From DATJHM01 sp035493895 (lineage in GTDB: Bacteria; Chloroflexota; Ktedonobacteria; Ktedonobacterales; Ktedonobacteraceae), in assembly GCA_035493895.1 (NCBI GenBank), contig DATJHM010000151.1, positions 1 to 51,060 on the forward strand: DNA of 51,060 nt. Direction: 5' to 3'. The position numbers were made by a program, and so were the translations under genes. Within the stretch, counting starts at the first letter, position 1, and each line of letters opens with the position of its first letter. Below, piece after piece: positions 33,547 through 42,415 of the stretch. Under the pieces are notes generated by a model that had not been told where the DNA came from, made no database searches, and was given only the letters and a program-made list of their open reading frames with translations.

Positions 33547-33585
33547 GCGATCCCTCCCTCAGCCTTTCTTCGAGGGAGGGATCGC
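33547..33585. terminator. 14-bp hairpin between the coiled-coil gene and fad operon
   Basis: GCGATCCCTCCCTC (33547-33560) pairs perfectly with 33572-33585 around an 11-nt loop. It lies 46 nt past the plus-strand stop and 10 nt past the minus-strand stop, so it can serve both. T-tracts are short. Confidence 0.7.
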
Positions 33586-33594
33586 GCTCGTTCC

Positions 33595-35997
33595 CTAATT
33601 GCGCAGGGGCTTGCCGGTCATGAGAATGGCCTGCATGCGGTCCTGCGTTTTTTCCATGCCGCAGAGACTGAGGAAGGCTTCGCGCTCCAGATCCAGCACC
33701 TGTTGCTCGCTGAGTGGCGTGATGGGAGAGCAATCGCCGCCCGTCAGGACATGTGCGAGATGGCGTCCTACAATGGCATCGTGTTCGCTGATTTTGCCCG
33801 TGCGCAAAAGACCGTCGACCTGCTGTTCCAGAACCAGACGCGCACCAGGACCGGGTAGGATCAGCTCTTGCGGGCTGGCCGGTTGCCATTTACCCGCAGC
33901 CTGAGCCTCGGCGAGAGCGATCGCATCGGCTTTGGCATCGCGCAGCAAAACGTCTCGATTGATCGTGATTGCATCGGTCTTGCGCAGGAAACGATATTCC
34001 CGGGCTTCGTGGGCGCTGGTAGAGACGGTCGCGACCCCGATGATCTCGAAGGCGCGGCGGGATGGCGTGAAGGGGCCACCGGTTTTGCCAGCCTTCTGGC
34101 TTGCAACGTCCGCATTGAAGCGGAGTAGCATCTCTTTGCAGCCGCCACCAGCAGGCACAAGGCCGACACCAACCTCAACGAGACCAATATAGGATTCCGC
34201 CAGAGCGCGTGTATGATTGCTATGCAGGATCACCTCGCAGCCGCCACCCAGCGCTCGACCAGCTGGAGCCGCAACAATAGGAATAGGACTGTACTTCAAG
34301 AGCTGGTGAGCCTGCTGAAGTCCATTAATCGCAGTTTCCAGCATCTTCCATTCGCCACCGCGAGCCCCCATCAGCACGAGGAACAGATTGGCACCAGCCG
34401 AAAAATCATTTGCCTCATTGCCAATGACAATGGCGCGGAACTGTTTGGCACCTTCCTCAACGATATTGCGCAGCATCTCGATGATGCCCTCGTCGATGGA
34501 ATTCATTTTCGTATGAAATTCGAGACAGGCCACGCCATCACCGAGATCAATAAGCGCGGCTGAACCATTATCGCGTACAACTTTATGCTGGTTCTTCAGT
34601 GTCGTAAGCGAGATGCTACCCTGAGGCACAGGGAGCGGCTTGTAGGTATCAGTCTGGAAATCGAAGTACTGGCGTTTGTCTGGAGCGCCAATATAGAACG
34701 TCCCCTGGCCCTTGCTCTGGACGCGTTGCACGAGTTCTGGGAGCTGGCGGCCCGTGAAAACCTGATGCAGGACATCGGGATGTTGCAGGAGCAGATCCCA
34801 GACCTCGAAGCTGCCGAGATCGAAATTGAAGCCCCAGCGCATCGCATTATCGATGGCGACGATACTATCCGCGATCTGTTCAGCCAGAAGAGCCGCGTAG
34901 ATCAGAGCGTCTGCGGTCGTCTCGCGGGCCAGATGGCTGGCGCGATCATCGCCAGAGAGTACCGTAAGGATGCGTTGAGCCGGATCTTCAAGATTACGTG
35001 CGGCACCTATCGAGGCGTAACGAGACTTCTGCTGTGGGACATATTCCATCGTCCTGAGATCCAGTTCAAGAATAGTTGATTCGCCGGTCGGACTTTTCAC
35101 GCGTTTGTAGAAGCCCTGACCGCTCTTTTCGCCGAGCATGTTGTTGCTCACCATTGTGTGCATCAACTCAGGGAGATGGAAGGTTTCGCGATCGGGATCA
35201 TCGGGCGCGTTCTCGTAGAGATTATTCGCCACATGCAGCAGCGTATCCAGGCCGGAGAGATCGGCAGTGCGGAAGATTGCCGATTTGGGACGGCCCATAT
35301 TGGGGCCGAGAATCGTATCAACGTCGCTGATCGTATAGCCCTCATGCAGCGTATGCTGAAAGGTCGAGAGCATGCCGTAGACGCCGATACGGTTGGCAAT
35401 GAAGTTGGGCGTATCTTTACAGATCACCACGCCCTTGCCCAGGACGTCCGTGGCAAAGTGCTCCATAAACTGGATCAGGCGCGGATTCGTGTCAGGCGTC
35501 GGAACGATTTCGAGCAAGCGCATATAGCGGACGGGATTGAAGAAGTGCGTAATCAGGAAATTGTGCCGGAAATCTTCGCTGCGGCCCTCTACGAGCATAT
35601 GGGCAGGCAGGCCGGAGGTATTCGAGCTGATAATCGTGCCCGGCGTGAGGACGGTTTCTAGCCGCGTATAAAGTGCCTGTTTGATATCGAGCCGTTCAAC
35701 AACCGCCTCAATAATCCAGTCCACATCAGCCAGATCTTCCAGATCGTCCTCGATATTGCCGATCGTGACGAGTTGCGCGCCGCGTTTGCTATAAAAAGAG
35801 GCCGGTCTGGCTTTCAGCGCCTTCTCCAGACCAGTGCGAGCGACAACATCCCGATCCTTTTTCTCGCCCGGTGGGACAATATCCAGCAGTAGACTGGGGA
35901 TGCCAACGTTTGCGAGATGGGCGGCAATCGCTGCCCCCATCACGCCCGCGCCGAGCACCGCCGCTCTGCGTATTTGATAAGGTGTAGTTGTAGCCAT
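33595..35997 (-). CDS. fadN: 3-hydroxyacyl-CoA dehydrogenase/enoyl-CoA hydratase (FadN type)
   Basis: An 800-residue bifunctional enzyme catalysing the hydration and second oxidation of beta-oxidation. The NAD-binding dehydrogenase comes first (AAVLGAGVMGAAIAAHLANVG, ISSNTSGLP, THFFNPVRYM, ANRIG), then the C-terminal dehydrogenase helices, and the crotonase domain is last (about 480-720) with FSAGANLFLVLMG and ALGGGCEVILHS forming the oxyanion hole and LVEVGVGLVPAGGG. This dehydrogenase-first order and the length fit Bacillus FadN (about 790) and are opposite to E. coli FadB/FadJ. The ATG lies 2 nt past the thiolase stop, so the two are translationally coupled. It is the last gene of the fad operon. 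Confidence 0.9.
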   Translation of the reverse strand: MATTTPYQIRRAAVLGAGVMGAAIAAHLANVGIPSLLLDIVPPGEKKDRDVVARTGLEKALKARPASFYSKRGAQLVTIGNIEDDLEDLADVDWIIEAVVERLDIKQALYTRLETVLTPGTIISSNTSGLPAHMLVEGRSEDFRHNFLITHFFNPVRYMRLLEIVPTPDTNPRLIQFMEHFATDVLGKGVVICKDTPNFIANRIGVYGMLSTFQHTLHEGYTISDVDTILGPNMGRPKSAIFRTADLSGLDTLLHVANNLYENAPDDPDRETFHLPELMHTMVSNNMLGEKSGQGFYKRVKSPTGESTILELDLRTMEYVPQQKSRYASIGAARNLEDPAQRILTVLSGDDRASHLARETTADALIYAALLAEQIADSIVAIDNAMRWGFNFDLGSFEVWDLLLQHPDVLHQVFTGRQLPELVQRVQSKGQGTFYIGAPDKRQYFDFQTDTYKPLPVPQGSISLTTLKNQHKVVRDNGSAALIDLGDGVACLEFHTKMNSIDEGIIEMLRNIVEEGAKQFRAIVIGNEANDFSAGANLFLVLMGARGGEWKMLETAINGLQQAHQLLKYSPIPIVAAPAGRALGGGCEVILHSNHTRALAESYIGLVEVGVGLVPAGGGCKEMLLRFNADVASQKAGKTGGPFTPSRRAFEIIGVATVSTSAHEAREYRFLRKTDAITINRDVLLRDAKADAIALAEAQAAGKWQPASPQELILPGPGARLVLEQQVDGLLRTGKISEHDAIVGRHLAHVLTGGDCSPITPLSEQQVLDLEREAFLSLCGMEKTQDRMQAILMTGKPLRN

Positions 35998-35999
35998 GG

Positions 36000-37211
36000 C
36001 TATGATAACCTCTCTATCAGAGTCGCAACGCCCTGACCGCCACCGACACAGAGAGTCGCGAGTCCCAGCGTCTTATCAGCGGTCTGAAGATCGTTGAGCA
36101 GTGTGACAATCAGACGAGCGCCGCTACACCCCAGAGGATGGCCGAGAGCGATAGCTCCACCGTGAGGATTGAGTTTCTCCTGATCGATGTCCAACTCATG
36201 AACCACCGAGAGCGTCTGAGCGGCAAAGGCTTCGTTGATCTCGATAATGTCAATATCAGAGAGCTGAAGATTTGCCCGTTGCAGAACTTTACGGATAGCC
36301 GGGACCGGACCAATGCCCATGATGTCAGGACGAACGCCCGCAACAGCCATCGTGTGGACGCGCGCAAGAGGCGTGAGGCCAAGATCGCGTGCACGCTCTT
36401 CCGCCATGAGAACGACAGCGGCAGCCCCATCGTTCAGGGGACTGGCATTGCCAGCAGTGACGGTGCCGTTTTTCGTAAACGCAGGCTCCAGGCTGGCGAG
36501 CCGCTCCGGGGAAGTATCACGGCGGGGACCCTCGTCGATCTCCATCAGGCGACCATTGGGCAGAGGTACCGGCACAATTTCACGTTTGAAGATGCCCTGA
36601 TCGATAGCCGCAAGCGCACGCTGGTGGCTACGAAACGCAAAAGCATCTTGCTCCTGCCGACCGATCTTGTAGTCGCGAGCCAGATTCTCAGCCGTAATCC
36701 CCATCGGGATGTAGCTGGAATAGCCATATTCCAGTTCACAAGGCGGATAGGCGCTGAGTGACAGTGCCTGATCATTCTCGGCAGTTTTAGCAGATTTGAC
36801 CAGTCGAGGATTGTAGCTTGGATTGAAGCCGCCCATCGGCACGCGTGACATATTTTCGACGCCGCCCGCGATGACGACCTCAGCCAGATCGAGCATGATA
36901 TTCTGGGCCGCCATATTCACAGCCTGCAAGCTAGATGCGCAGAAGCGATTGACCGTCACGCCACCTACGGTCTCCGGGAGACCCGCCAGCGCGACGACCA
37001 ATCGTGCCATATTCATGCCCTGCTCCCCTTCGGGAAAGGCGCAGCCCAGGATCAGATCTTCGATAAGGTTGCGATCAAGCTGAGGCAATTTTGCCACCGC
37101 CGCTTTGACTACAAGCGCGGCCAGATCATCGGGGCGTACATCTTTCAGGACGCCTTTGTTTGCGCGTCCGATGGGGGTACGTGTTGCGCTTACGATTACC
37201 GCATTTGCCAT
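36000..37211 (-). CDS. fadA: Acetyl-CoA acyltransferase (3-ketoacyl-CoA thiolase)
   Basis: A 403-residue thiolase that cleaves 3-ketoacyl-CoA to acetyl-CoA and a shortened acyl-CoA. The nucleophile Cys lies in VNRFCASSLQAV near residue 90, followed by GGVENMSRVPM, the His in GGAIALGHPLGCSGAR and the acid/base Cys in LCVGGGQGVA. Length fits the family. ATG 37211 has AAAGGAGA 7 nt upstream; the frame is open to 37265, but those codons form the upstream hairpin. The gene pairs with fadN, giving a fadAN module like Bacillus fadNAE. Confidence 0.93.
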   Translation of the reverse strand: MANAVIVSATRTPIGRANKGVLKDVRPDDLAALVVKAAVAKLPQLDRNLIEDLILGCAFPEGEQGMNMARLVVALAGLPETVGGVTVNRFCASSLQAVNMAAQNIMLDLAEVVIAGGVENMSRVPMGGFNPSYNPRLVKSAKTAENDQALSLSAYPPCELEYGYSSYIPMGITAENLARDYKIGRQEQDAFAFRSHQRALAAIDQGIFKREIVPVPLPNGRLMEIDEGPRRDTSPERLASLEPAFTKNGTVTAGNASPLNDGAAAVVLMAEERARDLGLTPLARVHTMAVAGVRPDIMGIGPVPAIRKVLQRANLQLSDIDIIEINEAFAAQTLSVVHELDIDQEKLNPHGGAIALGHPLGCSGARLIVTLLNDLQTADKTLGLATLCVGGGQGVATLIERLS

Positions 37212-37229
37212 GTGCGTATCTCCTTTATT

Positions 37230-37263
37230 GGGTAGTCCTCGGGCCTGCCCGCGAGGACTACCC
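37230..37263 (-). promoter_or_regulatory. 12-bp hairpin in the leader between acyl-CoA dehydrogenase and fadA
   Basis: GGGTAGTCCTCG (37230-37241) pairs perfectly with CGAGGACTACCC (37252-37263), and the GC-rich interior can extend the stem with a bulge. It lies 18 nt upstream of fadA, in a 185-nt gap. No T-tract follows, so an mRNA processing or stability role within the operon is more likely than termination. Confidence 0.5.
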
Positions 37264-37396
37264 ATACGAATATGCTCGTGTTTTGTTGGATAGGCATGGA
37301 TTCACCTGCCCATTTCCTTCCGGTTCTCTCAGGGCTTTACGTATATATATTGATAGAAGCTCGTGTCCGTGCTAACCAGTTTGACGGGCTTGAAGC

Positions 37397-39184
37397 CTAC
37401 AGTGGATACCCCTGTCTCTCGACGACAAGGGCCGCAATCTCTCGTTGGAGGGCTACACCATTCAACTGATAGTCGCCGAGATACGTACGGACACGAGCCA
37501 GCTCACGCTCAACCTTATCCGCATCAGTATAGGACATGATCATCTGATCGAGATTGGTGTTGATGCGTGCGAAGGCGAGCCAGGTGGCGAGCTGAGCAAG
37601 CTGGCTATGGACATGGCTATTCTCATCACCACGGCGAGCGGCCTGAATAGCGCGGGCCAGGGCGCTATCGACGGCGTAGAGTTCGATGAGCAGATTGGCG
37701 AGATAGTCGATGAACTCCTGTTCCTGTTCCAGCGCCTGCATAAGCTTCAGCGCGACACGCATCGCACTATAGATCGTGACGTCTTTTGCACGCTCTAAAG
37801 CGGCAACGGCGGTGTGTAGTTCGGCAGGGACAGCCGCTTCGAGATTGAGAACTGGTTGATTGCCGGATTTCACGCGGGCCTCAATCCCTGGATAGCGGCC
37901 CATCAGATCGAGTTTGCCAGCCAGAACACGGCGGAATAACGTGCCAGCAGCGACCGTGCGGTTGATCTCATTGGTGCCCTCGAAGATACGCTGAATGCGT
38001 GCATCGCGGTAGGCTTTTTCGATCGGATATTCTTGCATAAAACCGTAGCCGCCAAAGATCTGGACACCTTCATCGACAACAAAGGCCAGCGTCTCGCTTG
38101 CGTGGACCTTTGCGATAGAGGCCTCGATTGAGTACTCTTCCAGACCCTGAAAGACAGCATCTGTATTCCCTTCGGCGTTTTGCTGGGCGCGTGCCATATT
38201 GGCGGCAGTGCGGAAAACTTCGCTCTCGGCGGCGTAGGTCTCGGCAGCCATACGCGCAAGTTTCTTCTTCACCATGCCAAACTCATGCAGAAACTTCCCA
38301 AAGGCTTTGCGCTCAGTTGTATAGGTCGCAGCCAGTCCCAGGGCAGAACGCGAGCCGCCAACCGTGCCCGCGCCCAGTTTCAAGCGACCAATATTGAGAA
38401 TATTAAAGGCGATTTTATAGCCCTTGTGAATTTCGCCGAGCAGATTCTCAACCGGAATATGGGCATCTTCGAAGTAGACCTGCCGTGTAGAGGAGCCTTT
38501 GATACCCATCTTGTGCTCTTCTGCGCCAGTGGAGACGCCGGGCCATTTTGCCTCGACAATGAAAGCCGAGGGGCGGTTGCCATCGATACGCGCAAAGGCG
38601 ATCATCAGATCGGCGAAGCCCGCATTCGTGATCCATTGCTTGGTCCCATTGAGAATATAGTGCTTGCCATCTGGCGAGAGTTCGGCGCGGGTGCTGATAT
38701 TCATCGCGTCAGAGCCGACACCCGGTTCGGTGAGAGCATAGGAAGCAATCCACTCGCCGCTGGCCAGCTTCGGCAAGTACTTCTCTTTTTGTTCTTCATT
38801 TCCATAATAGACAATGGGCAAAGTACCGATGGTCGTATGGGCCCCAAATGCGACGCTGAAAGATGCCTCGCGTTGTTCCGCGGCAACGAGCGAGCTGGTC
38901 AGCAGGCCAAGCTCGGCACCACCGTACGCCTCGGGTACATCGATAGAGAGGAGGCCCTGTTCGCCAGCCTGTTTCAGCAAGGTTGCCAGTACGCCTGGTT
39001 CCTGATGATCGATAGCATTGCTTTTGGGCTGGACCTCACGTGCCACAAATGTCGCGCTGGATTCAGCAATCCAGCGTTGCTCATCGTCGCGTTGTTCCAG
39101 CGTAAAAATTTTATCGGCGCTCTCGTTGACCGGTGTTGTCAGAAATGCAGTGCCCTGTTCGGTAGGTTTTATCGTCGTTGACAT
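37397..39184 (-). CDS. fadE: Acyl-CoA dehydrogenase (FadE type, long C-terminal extension)
   Basis: A 595-residue FAD enzyme performing the first oxidation of beta-oxidation. The core (about 35-420) shows LTEPGVGSDAMNI, QWITNAGFADLM, EHKMGIKGSSTRQVYFED, ERKAFGKFLHEFGMVKKKLA, QIFGGYGFMQEYPIEKAYRD and IFEGTNEINRTV, with the catalytic Glu in the last. The extra 170 residues form a helical C-terminal domain as in Bacillus FadE and VLCAD-type enzymes, which act on long chains. AAAGGAGT precedes the ATG. It lies 69 nt downstream of the acyl-CoA ligase gene. Confidence 0.92.
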   Translation of the reverse strand: MSTTIKPTEQGTAFLTTPVNESADKIFTLEQRDDEQRWIAESSATFVAREVQPKSNAIDHQEPGVLATLLKQAGEQGLLSIDVPEAYGGAELGLLTSSLVAAEQREASFSVAFGAHTTIGTLPIVYYGNEEQKEKYLPKLASGEWIASYALTEPGVGSDAMNISTRAELSPDGKHYILNGTKQWITNAGFADLMIAFARIDGNRPSAFIVEAKWPGVSTGAEEHKMGIKGSSTRQVYFEDAHIPVENLLGEIHKGYKIAFNILNIGRLKLGAGTVGGSRSALGLAATYTTERKAFGKFLHEFGMVKKKLARMAAETYAAESEVFRTAANMARAQQNAEGNTDAVFQGLEEYSIEASIAKVHASETLAFVVDEGVQIFGGYGFMQEYPIEKAYRDARIQRIFEGTNEINRTVAAGTLFRRVLAGKLDLMGRYPGIEARVKSGNQPVLNLEAAVPAELHTAVAALERAKDVTIYSAMRVALKLMQALEQEQEFIDYLANLLIELYAVDSALARAIQAARRGDENSHVHSQLAQLATWLAFARINTNLDQMIMSYTDADKVERELARVRTYLGDYQLNGVALQREIAALVVERQGYPL

Positions 39185-39211
39185 ACGTACTCCTTTTTAT
39201 GTTCAGGTAGG

Positions 39212-39230
39212 GGCATTCCTGGTATGCCCA
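39212..39230 (-). promoter_or_regulatory. Short hairpin between ligase and fadE
   Basis: GGGCAT and ATGCCC flank 7 nt (about 39212-39230), giving a 6-bp stem 28 nt upstream of fadE. It has the same position relative to the gene as the larger hairpin before fadA. Confidence 0.35.
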
Positions 39231-39253
39231 CTCTATGAAAGGCAAACGATAGC

Positions 39254-41044
39254 TTATGTCGGGTTGGGCGTCGGGCGTAGCTCTCTACGCAGGACCTTGC
39301 CAACCAGTGATTTTGGCAGTTGCTCACGGAACTCCAGCATTTTTGGCACTTTATAGGCCGCTAGCTGATCTCTACAAAAAGCGATGATCTCCTGCCTGAC
39401 CTGTTCCGTCGGCTTGATATCGGGCTTGAGCACCACAAAGGCCGCGACCGTCTCACCACGATAGGCATCGGGAACACCGATGACGGCTGCTTCCTCAACA
39501 CCGGGATATTGGAAGAGGATCTCCTCTACCTCGCGAGGATATACATTGAAGCCACCAGCGATAATCATATCTTTGGTGCGATCAACGATAAAGAAAAAGC
39601 CCCGCTCATCCATGCGTGCGATATCGCCGGTACGCATCCATCCATTGATGAAGATATCGGCAGTATCTTGCTCGCGATTCCAGTAGCCCTGCATAATATT
39701 GGGGCCGCGCACCACCAGTTCTCCCGGCTCCCCAGGTGGCAGAAAATCGCCAGTAGAGCGGTCAATAATCGCCGCCTCAACATTGGGGAGTGGCAGGCCA
39801 ATACTGCCATTGAGGCAGTCGCTGGTGAGCGGATTGCAATGTGTCACTGGAGAAGCCTCGCTCAAACCATAGCCCTCTACCAGCTTACCATGCGTAATAT
39901 GCTCAAAGTCGGTTTGTACCTGTGCGGGCAAAGCCATGGCCCCGCTGATGCAATATTTGATAGAATCCAGATTATCCGTGCGTTTCCCGGCCTCACGCAT
40001 AATCGCGATATACATCGTGGGAATGCCGGGGAAACAGGTAGGACGATAGCGCCGAATAGCATCGAGCACATCTTTGGCCTGAAAGCGAGGCAGAAGCACC
40101 ATCGTCGCGCCAGCGAGAATGGAGAAATTCATGCCGACCGTCAGGCCATAAGAATGGAAGAAGGGGCTAACGCAGAGAGTCACCTCCTCGCCCTCGCGGA
40201 CTCCAGCTGTCCAGTAGCGCGCCTGCATCGCATTAGCAAGCAGATTATGATGTGTTAACATTGCGCCCTTAGAAAGACCAGTTGTGCCGCCAGTATATTG
40301 CAGGACAGCGAGGTCGCTGCTACGGGTAGGAACAGGGAGATGAAATAGTTCAATGCCCCCTTTGGTCGAATGCGATTCAAGCAGTGCACGCATCGCGTGA
40401 AGCATAGGATCATCGCGTAGCTCTTTTTCCGTAAGAGGCGCTTCAAGTGTTTTGGCGTTTCGCTGACTGATAGGATAGAGAGTGCGCAACATCGGAGGAA
40501 GATAATCCGCCGGGCTAGTAATGATGATATGCTCAAGTGCTGTGTTATTGCGTATATCGCGTATGATTGGATAGAATGTATCCAGCATAACTAGCATACG
40601 CGCGCCGCTGTCGGCGAGCTGGTGCTGCATTTCGCGGGCGGTATACAAAGGATTGGTGGGGACAGCGACAGCACCGGCACGTAGAGTGCCAAAGAAAGCA
40701 ATGGCATACTGAGGAATATTCGGGAGAGCGATAGCAATGCGATCGCCCTTCTGGACGCCGAGTTTTTGCAGCGCAATCGCAAAGCGATTAGCGGCACTAG
40801 AAAACTGGGCATAGGTTAGCTTCGTACCATAATAAATGAAGGCCGTATGCCCTGCAAAACGCGAGGCAGCCTGGTCTAGCAACCAGGTTAATGGACGATC
40901 AGGAATATGGAGTTGGGCCGGGACTCCAGGTTCATAATAGCGCAACCAGGGGCGAGAGGCCAGGAGGTCCGGTCGATCGATTGCGGCTTGTACGGAAATT
41001 TGAGGAGTGGAATCAATACGCTCAATACGAGATGGGTCAGACAT
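39254..41044 (-). CDS. fadD: Long-chain fatty acid-CoA ligase
   Basis: A 597-residue ANL-superfamily adenylating enzyme that activates fatty acids to acyl-CoA through an acyl-AMP. The P-loop-like A3 motif is YTGGTTGLSKGAML, followed by YGLSEASPVTH (A5), MRTGDIARMDERGFFFIVDR (A7) and the catalytic Lys in LPKSLVGKVLRREL (A10). Length and sequence fit Bacillus LcfA. ATG 41044 is preferred over the open frame to 41239, since the first 65 codons overlap the promoter region and the protein family begins here; GGAGAGGAG lies upstream at slightly long spacing. It is the first gene of the fad operon and is divergent to the MmyB-like regulator gene. Confidence 0.93.
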   Translation of the reverse strand: MSDPSRIERIDSTPQISVQAAIDRPDLLASRPWLRYYEPGVPAQLHIPDRPLTWLLDQAASRFAGHTAFIYYGTKLTYAQFSSAANRFAIALQKLGVQKGDRIAIALPNIPQYAIAFFGTLRAGAVAVPTNPLYTAREMQHQLADSGARMLVMLDTFYPIIRDIRNNTALEHIIITSPADYLPPMLRTLYPISQRNAKTLEAPLTEKELRDDPMLHAMRALLESHSTKGGIELFHLPVPTRSSDLAVLQYTGGTTGLSKGAMLTHHNLLANAMQARYWTAGVREGEEVTLCVSPFFHSYGLTVGMNFSILAGATMVLLPRFQAKDVLDAIRRYRPTCFPGIPTMYIAIMREAGKRTDNLDSIKYCISGAMALPAQVQTDFEHITHGKLVEGYGLSEASPVTHCNPLTSDCLNGSIGLPLPNVEAAIIDRSTGDFLPPGEPGELVVRGPNIMQGYWNREQDTADIFINGWMRTGDIARMDERGFFFIVDRTKDMIIAGGFNVYPREVEEILFQYPGVEEAAVIGVPDAYRGETVAAFVVLKPDIKPTEQVRQEIIAFCRDQLAAYKVPKMLEFREQLPKSLVGKVLRRELRPTPNPT

Positions 41045-41126
41045 TTGGTAATAGCTCCTCTCCTTAGGGGCGTCCAGACAGGACCCCAAGACGACCACTC
41101 TGTCGTCTACAAAGCAACGACTACCC

Positions 41127-41137
41127 ATTACAGTAAT
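41127..41137. promoter_or_regulatory. 11-bp palindrome at the predicted fad transcription start
   Basis: ATTACAGTAAT is a perfect inverted repeat with one central base. It overlaps the -10 box and start point of the predicted fad promoter, where a bound repressor would block transcription. It is the best operator candidate in the divergent region. Confidence 0.45.
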
Positions 41138-41165
41138 TATAAGCCACATAAGAGTGGAATATGAA
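41136..41165 (-). promoter_or_regulatory. Predicted fad operon promoter
   Basis: On the minus strand TTCATA (41165-41160) and a consensus TATAAT (41141-41136) are separated by 18 bp. Transcription would start near 41129, giving an 85-nt leader before fadD. Confidence 0.5.
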
Positions 41166-41273
41166 TGTTGCCAGCTAACATATTTCTGGGAGAAGGCGTC
41201 TGGGCAGCTAACGAGCAATGGTGCTATGGGGTTTAGCAAATTGGTAAAGCGGGATGTTTACGGGAGGTGTGAG

Positions 41274-42074
41274 ATGAGCATACAGAACGGCATATCTGAA
41301 TTTTCTCAGCTGGTGGCGCGTTTCCGTTTGCAACGAGGCATGTCGCAGGGGCAGCTCGCGCAGGCGACGCGGCTCTCGCGAACCTACATCTATCATCTGG
41401 AGACAGGCCAGCGCTCTAATCCTTCTGCCACCGTGGTGCACAATCTGGTGCGGGCGTTGGAATTGCGGAGTGAAGAGCGAGTTCGCTTATATGCAGCTTA
41501 TACGAAGCTGACCGGTCATCTGATAGATAGCGAACAGGCAGAGGGGACGCTGCTGGATATGGGAGATCTGGCCGGGTTGCTGGTGCATAATACATCATAT
41601 CCAGCGCATTCGCTGGACCGATTCTGGTATCTGCACTCGTGGAATGAAGCGGCGCAGACGCTCTTTGAAGTCGAAGAGAAGCTCTCCGAAAGCGAGCGGT
41701 TGCATCTGCTGGAGCTGATTTTTGATCCACGTTTTCAGAAACACTTCCATAATTGGGAGAACCTCGCGCGTCGCCTGGTGAGCGACTTTCAATATAATAC
41801 GCGTACGATGACGCATATGCCCACATATAAAGAATTGTGGCGGCACCTGAGAGAGCTGCCAGATTTCAAGCGGATAGCATCGGCGGTTTCGCCGATTATC
41901 AGGCCAGCGCCCTCGTTTGTCTTTCAGGTTCAGCATAGTCGGCTTGGTTGCTTAACATTGCGTACAGCAACGACCGTGTTTACTGGTATCGCCAGTTACT
42001 CGATGGTCAGTTATGTGCCCGGTGATCAGCAAACATTGAGCATATATCGAGAGCATGGATGGCAATCGAGCTAA
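41274..42074 (+). CDS. XRE-family regulator with MmyB-like (MLTR) ligand-binding domain
   Basis: A 266-residue DNA-binding regulator. The XRE helix-turn-helix spans about 9-62 (ARFRLQRGMSQGQLAQATRL, SRTYIYHLETG). The rest matches the MmyB-like ligand-binding domain: Pro-x-x-x-Leu-Asp-x-x-Trp pattern in PAHSLDRFWYLHSWNEAAQTL, an LIFDPRFQKHFHNWENLARR stretch, the ELPDFKRI segment and a C-terminal beta section with HSRLGCLTLRT. This PAS-like fold holds a fatty acid in a structurally solved Chloroflexus homologue (established, from memory). ATG 41274 has GGGAGGTG 5-7 nt upstream. Divergence from a full beta-oxidation operon suggests it senses acyl chains and controls that operon. Confidence 0.82.
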   Translation: MSIQNGISEFSQLVARFRLQRGMSQGQLAQATRLSRTYIYHLETGQRSNPSATVVHNLVRALELRSEERVRLYAAYTKLTGHLIDSEQAEGTLLDMGDLAGLLVHNTSYPAHSLDRFWYLHSWNEAAQTLFEVEEKLSESERLHLLELIFDPRFQKHFHNWENLARRLVSDFQYNTRTMTHMPTYKELWRHLRELPDFKRIASAVSPIIRPAPSFVFQVQHSRLGCLTLRTATTVFTGIASYSMVSYVPGDQQTLSIYREHGWQSS

Positions 42075-42415
42075 AAAGAGAAAAACTGGCTCTATCAGAG
42101 GGTGACGTGAAGGAAGAAAAAGGGAATTGGTAGGCGAAATGGTCAGGTCAGGGGGATATGATATACTCTATCGAGGATATGCAACGTCCTTCCAACTTTG
42201 ATCCGGCACAAGCGTAGATGTAGATATATAGCACTCAGAAGTTAGCTTATACTATGTTTGTACATATCCATCAAAGTGTGACCGCTTCGAGACTTTTTGA
42301 GGGCGAGATTTGCCAGATACTGCATTGTCCCAGCTCAACTACAAAGAAATGGTCTTCGAAAAGTTTTGATGGTAGAAAAAACATAACGCGGAAAGTTACG
42401 TTGGAGGAATAACGG
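42075..42415. other. Intergenic region before the zinc-ribbon/FHA gene
   Basis: About 340 bp with no gene. It is AT-rich near 42240-42370. I see no hairpin terminator after the regulator and no convincing consensus promoter. Confidence 0.35.
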
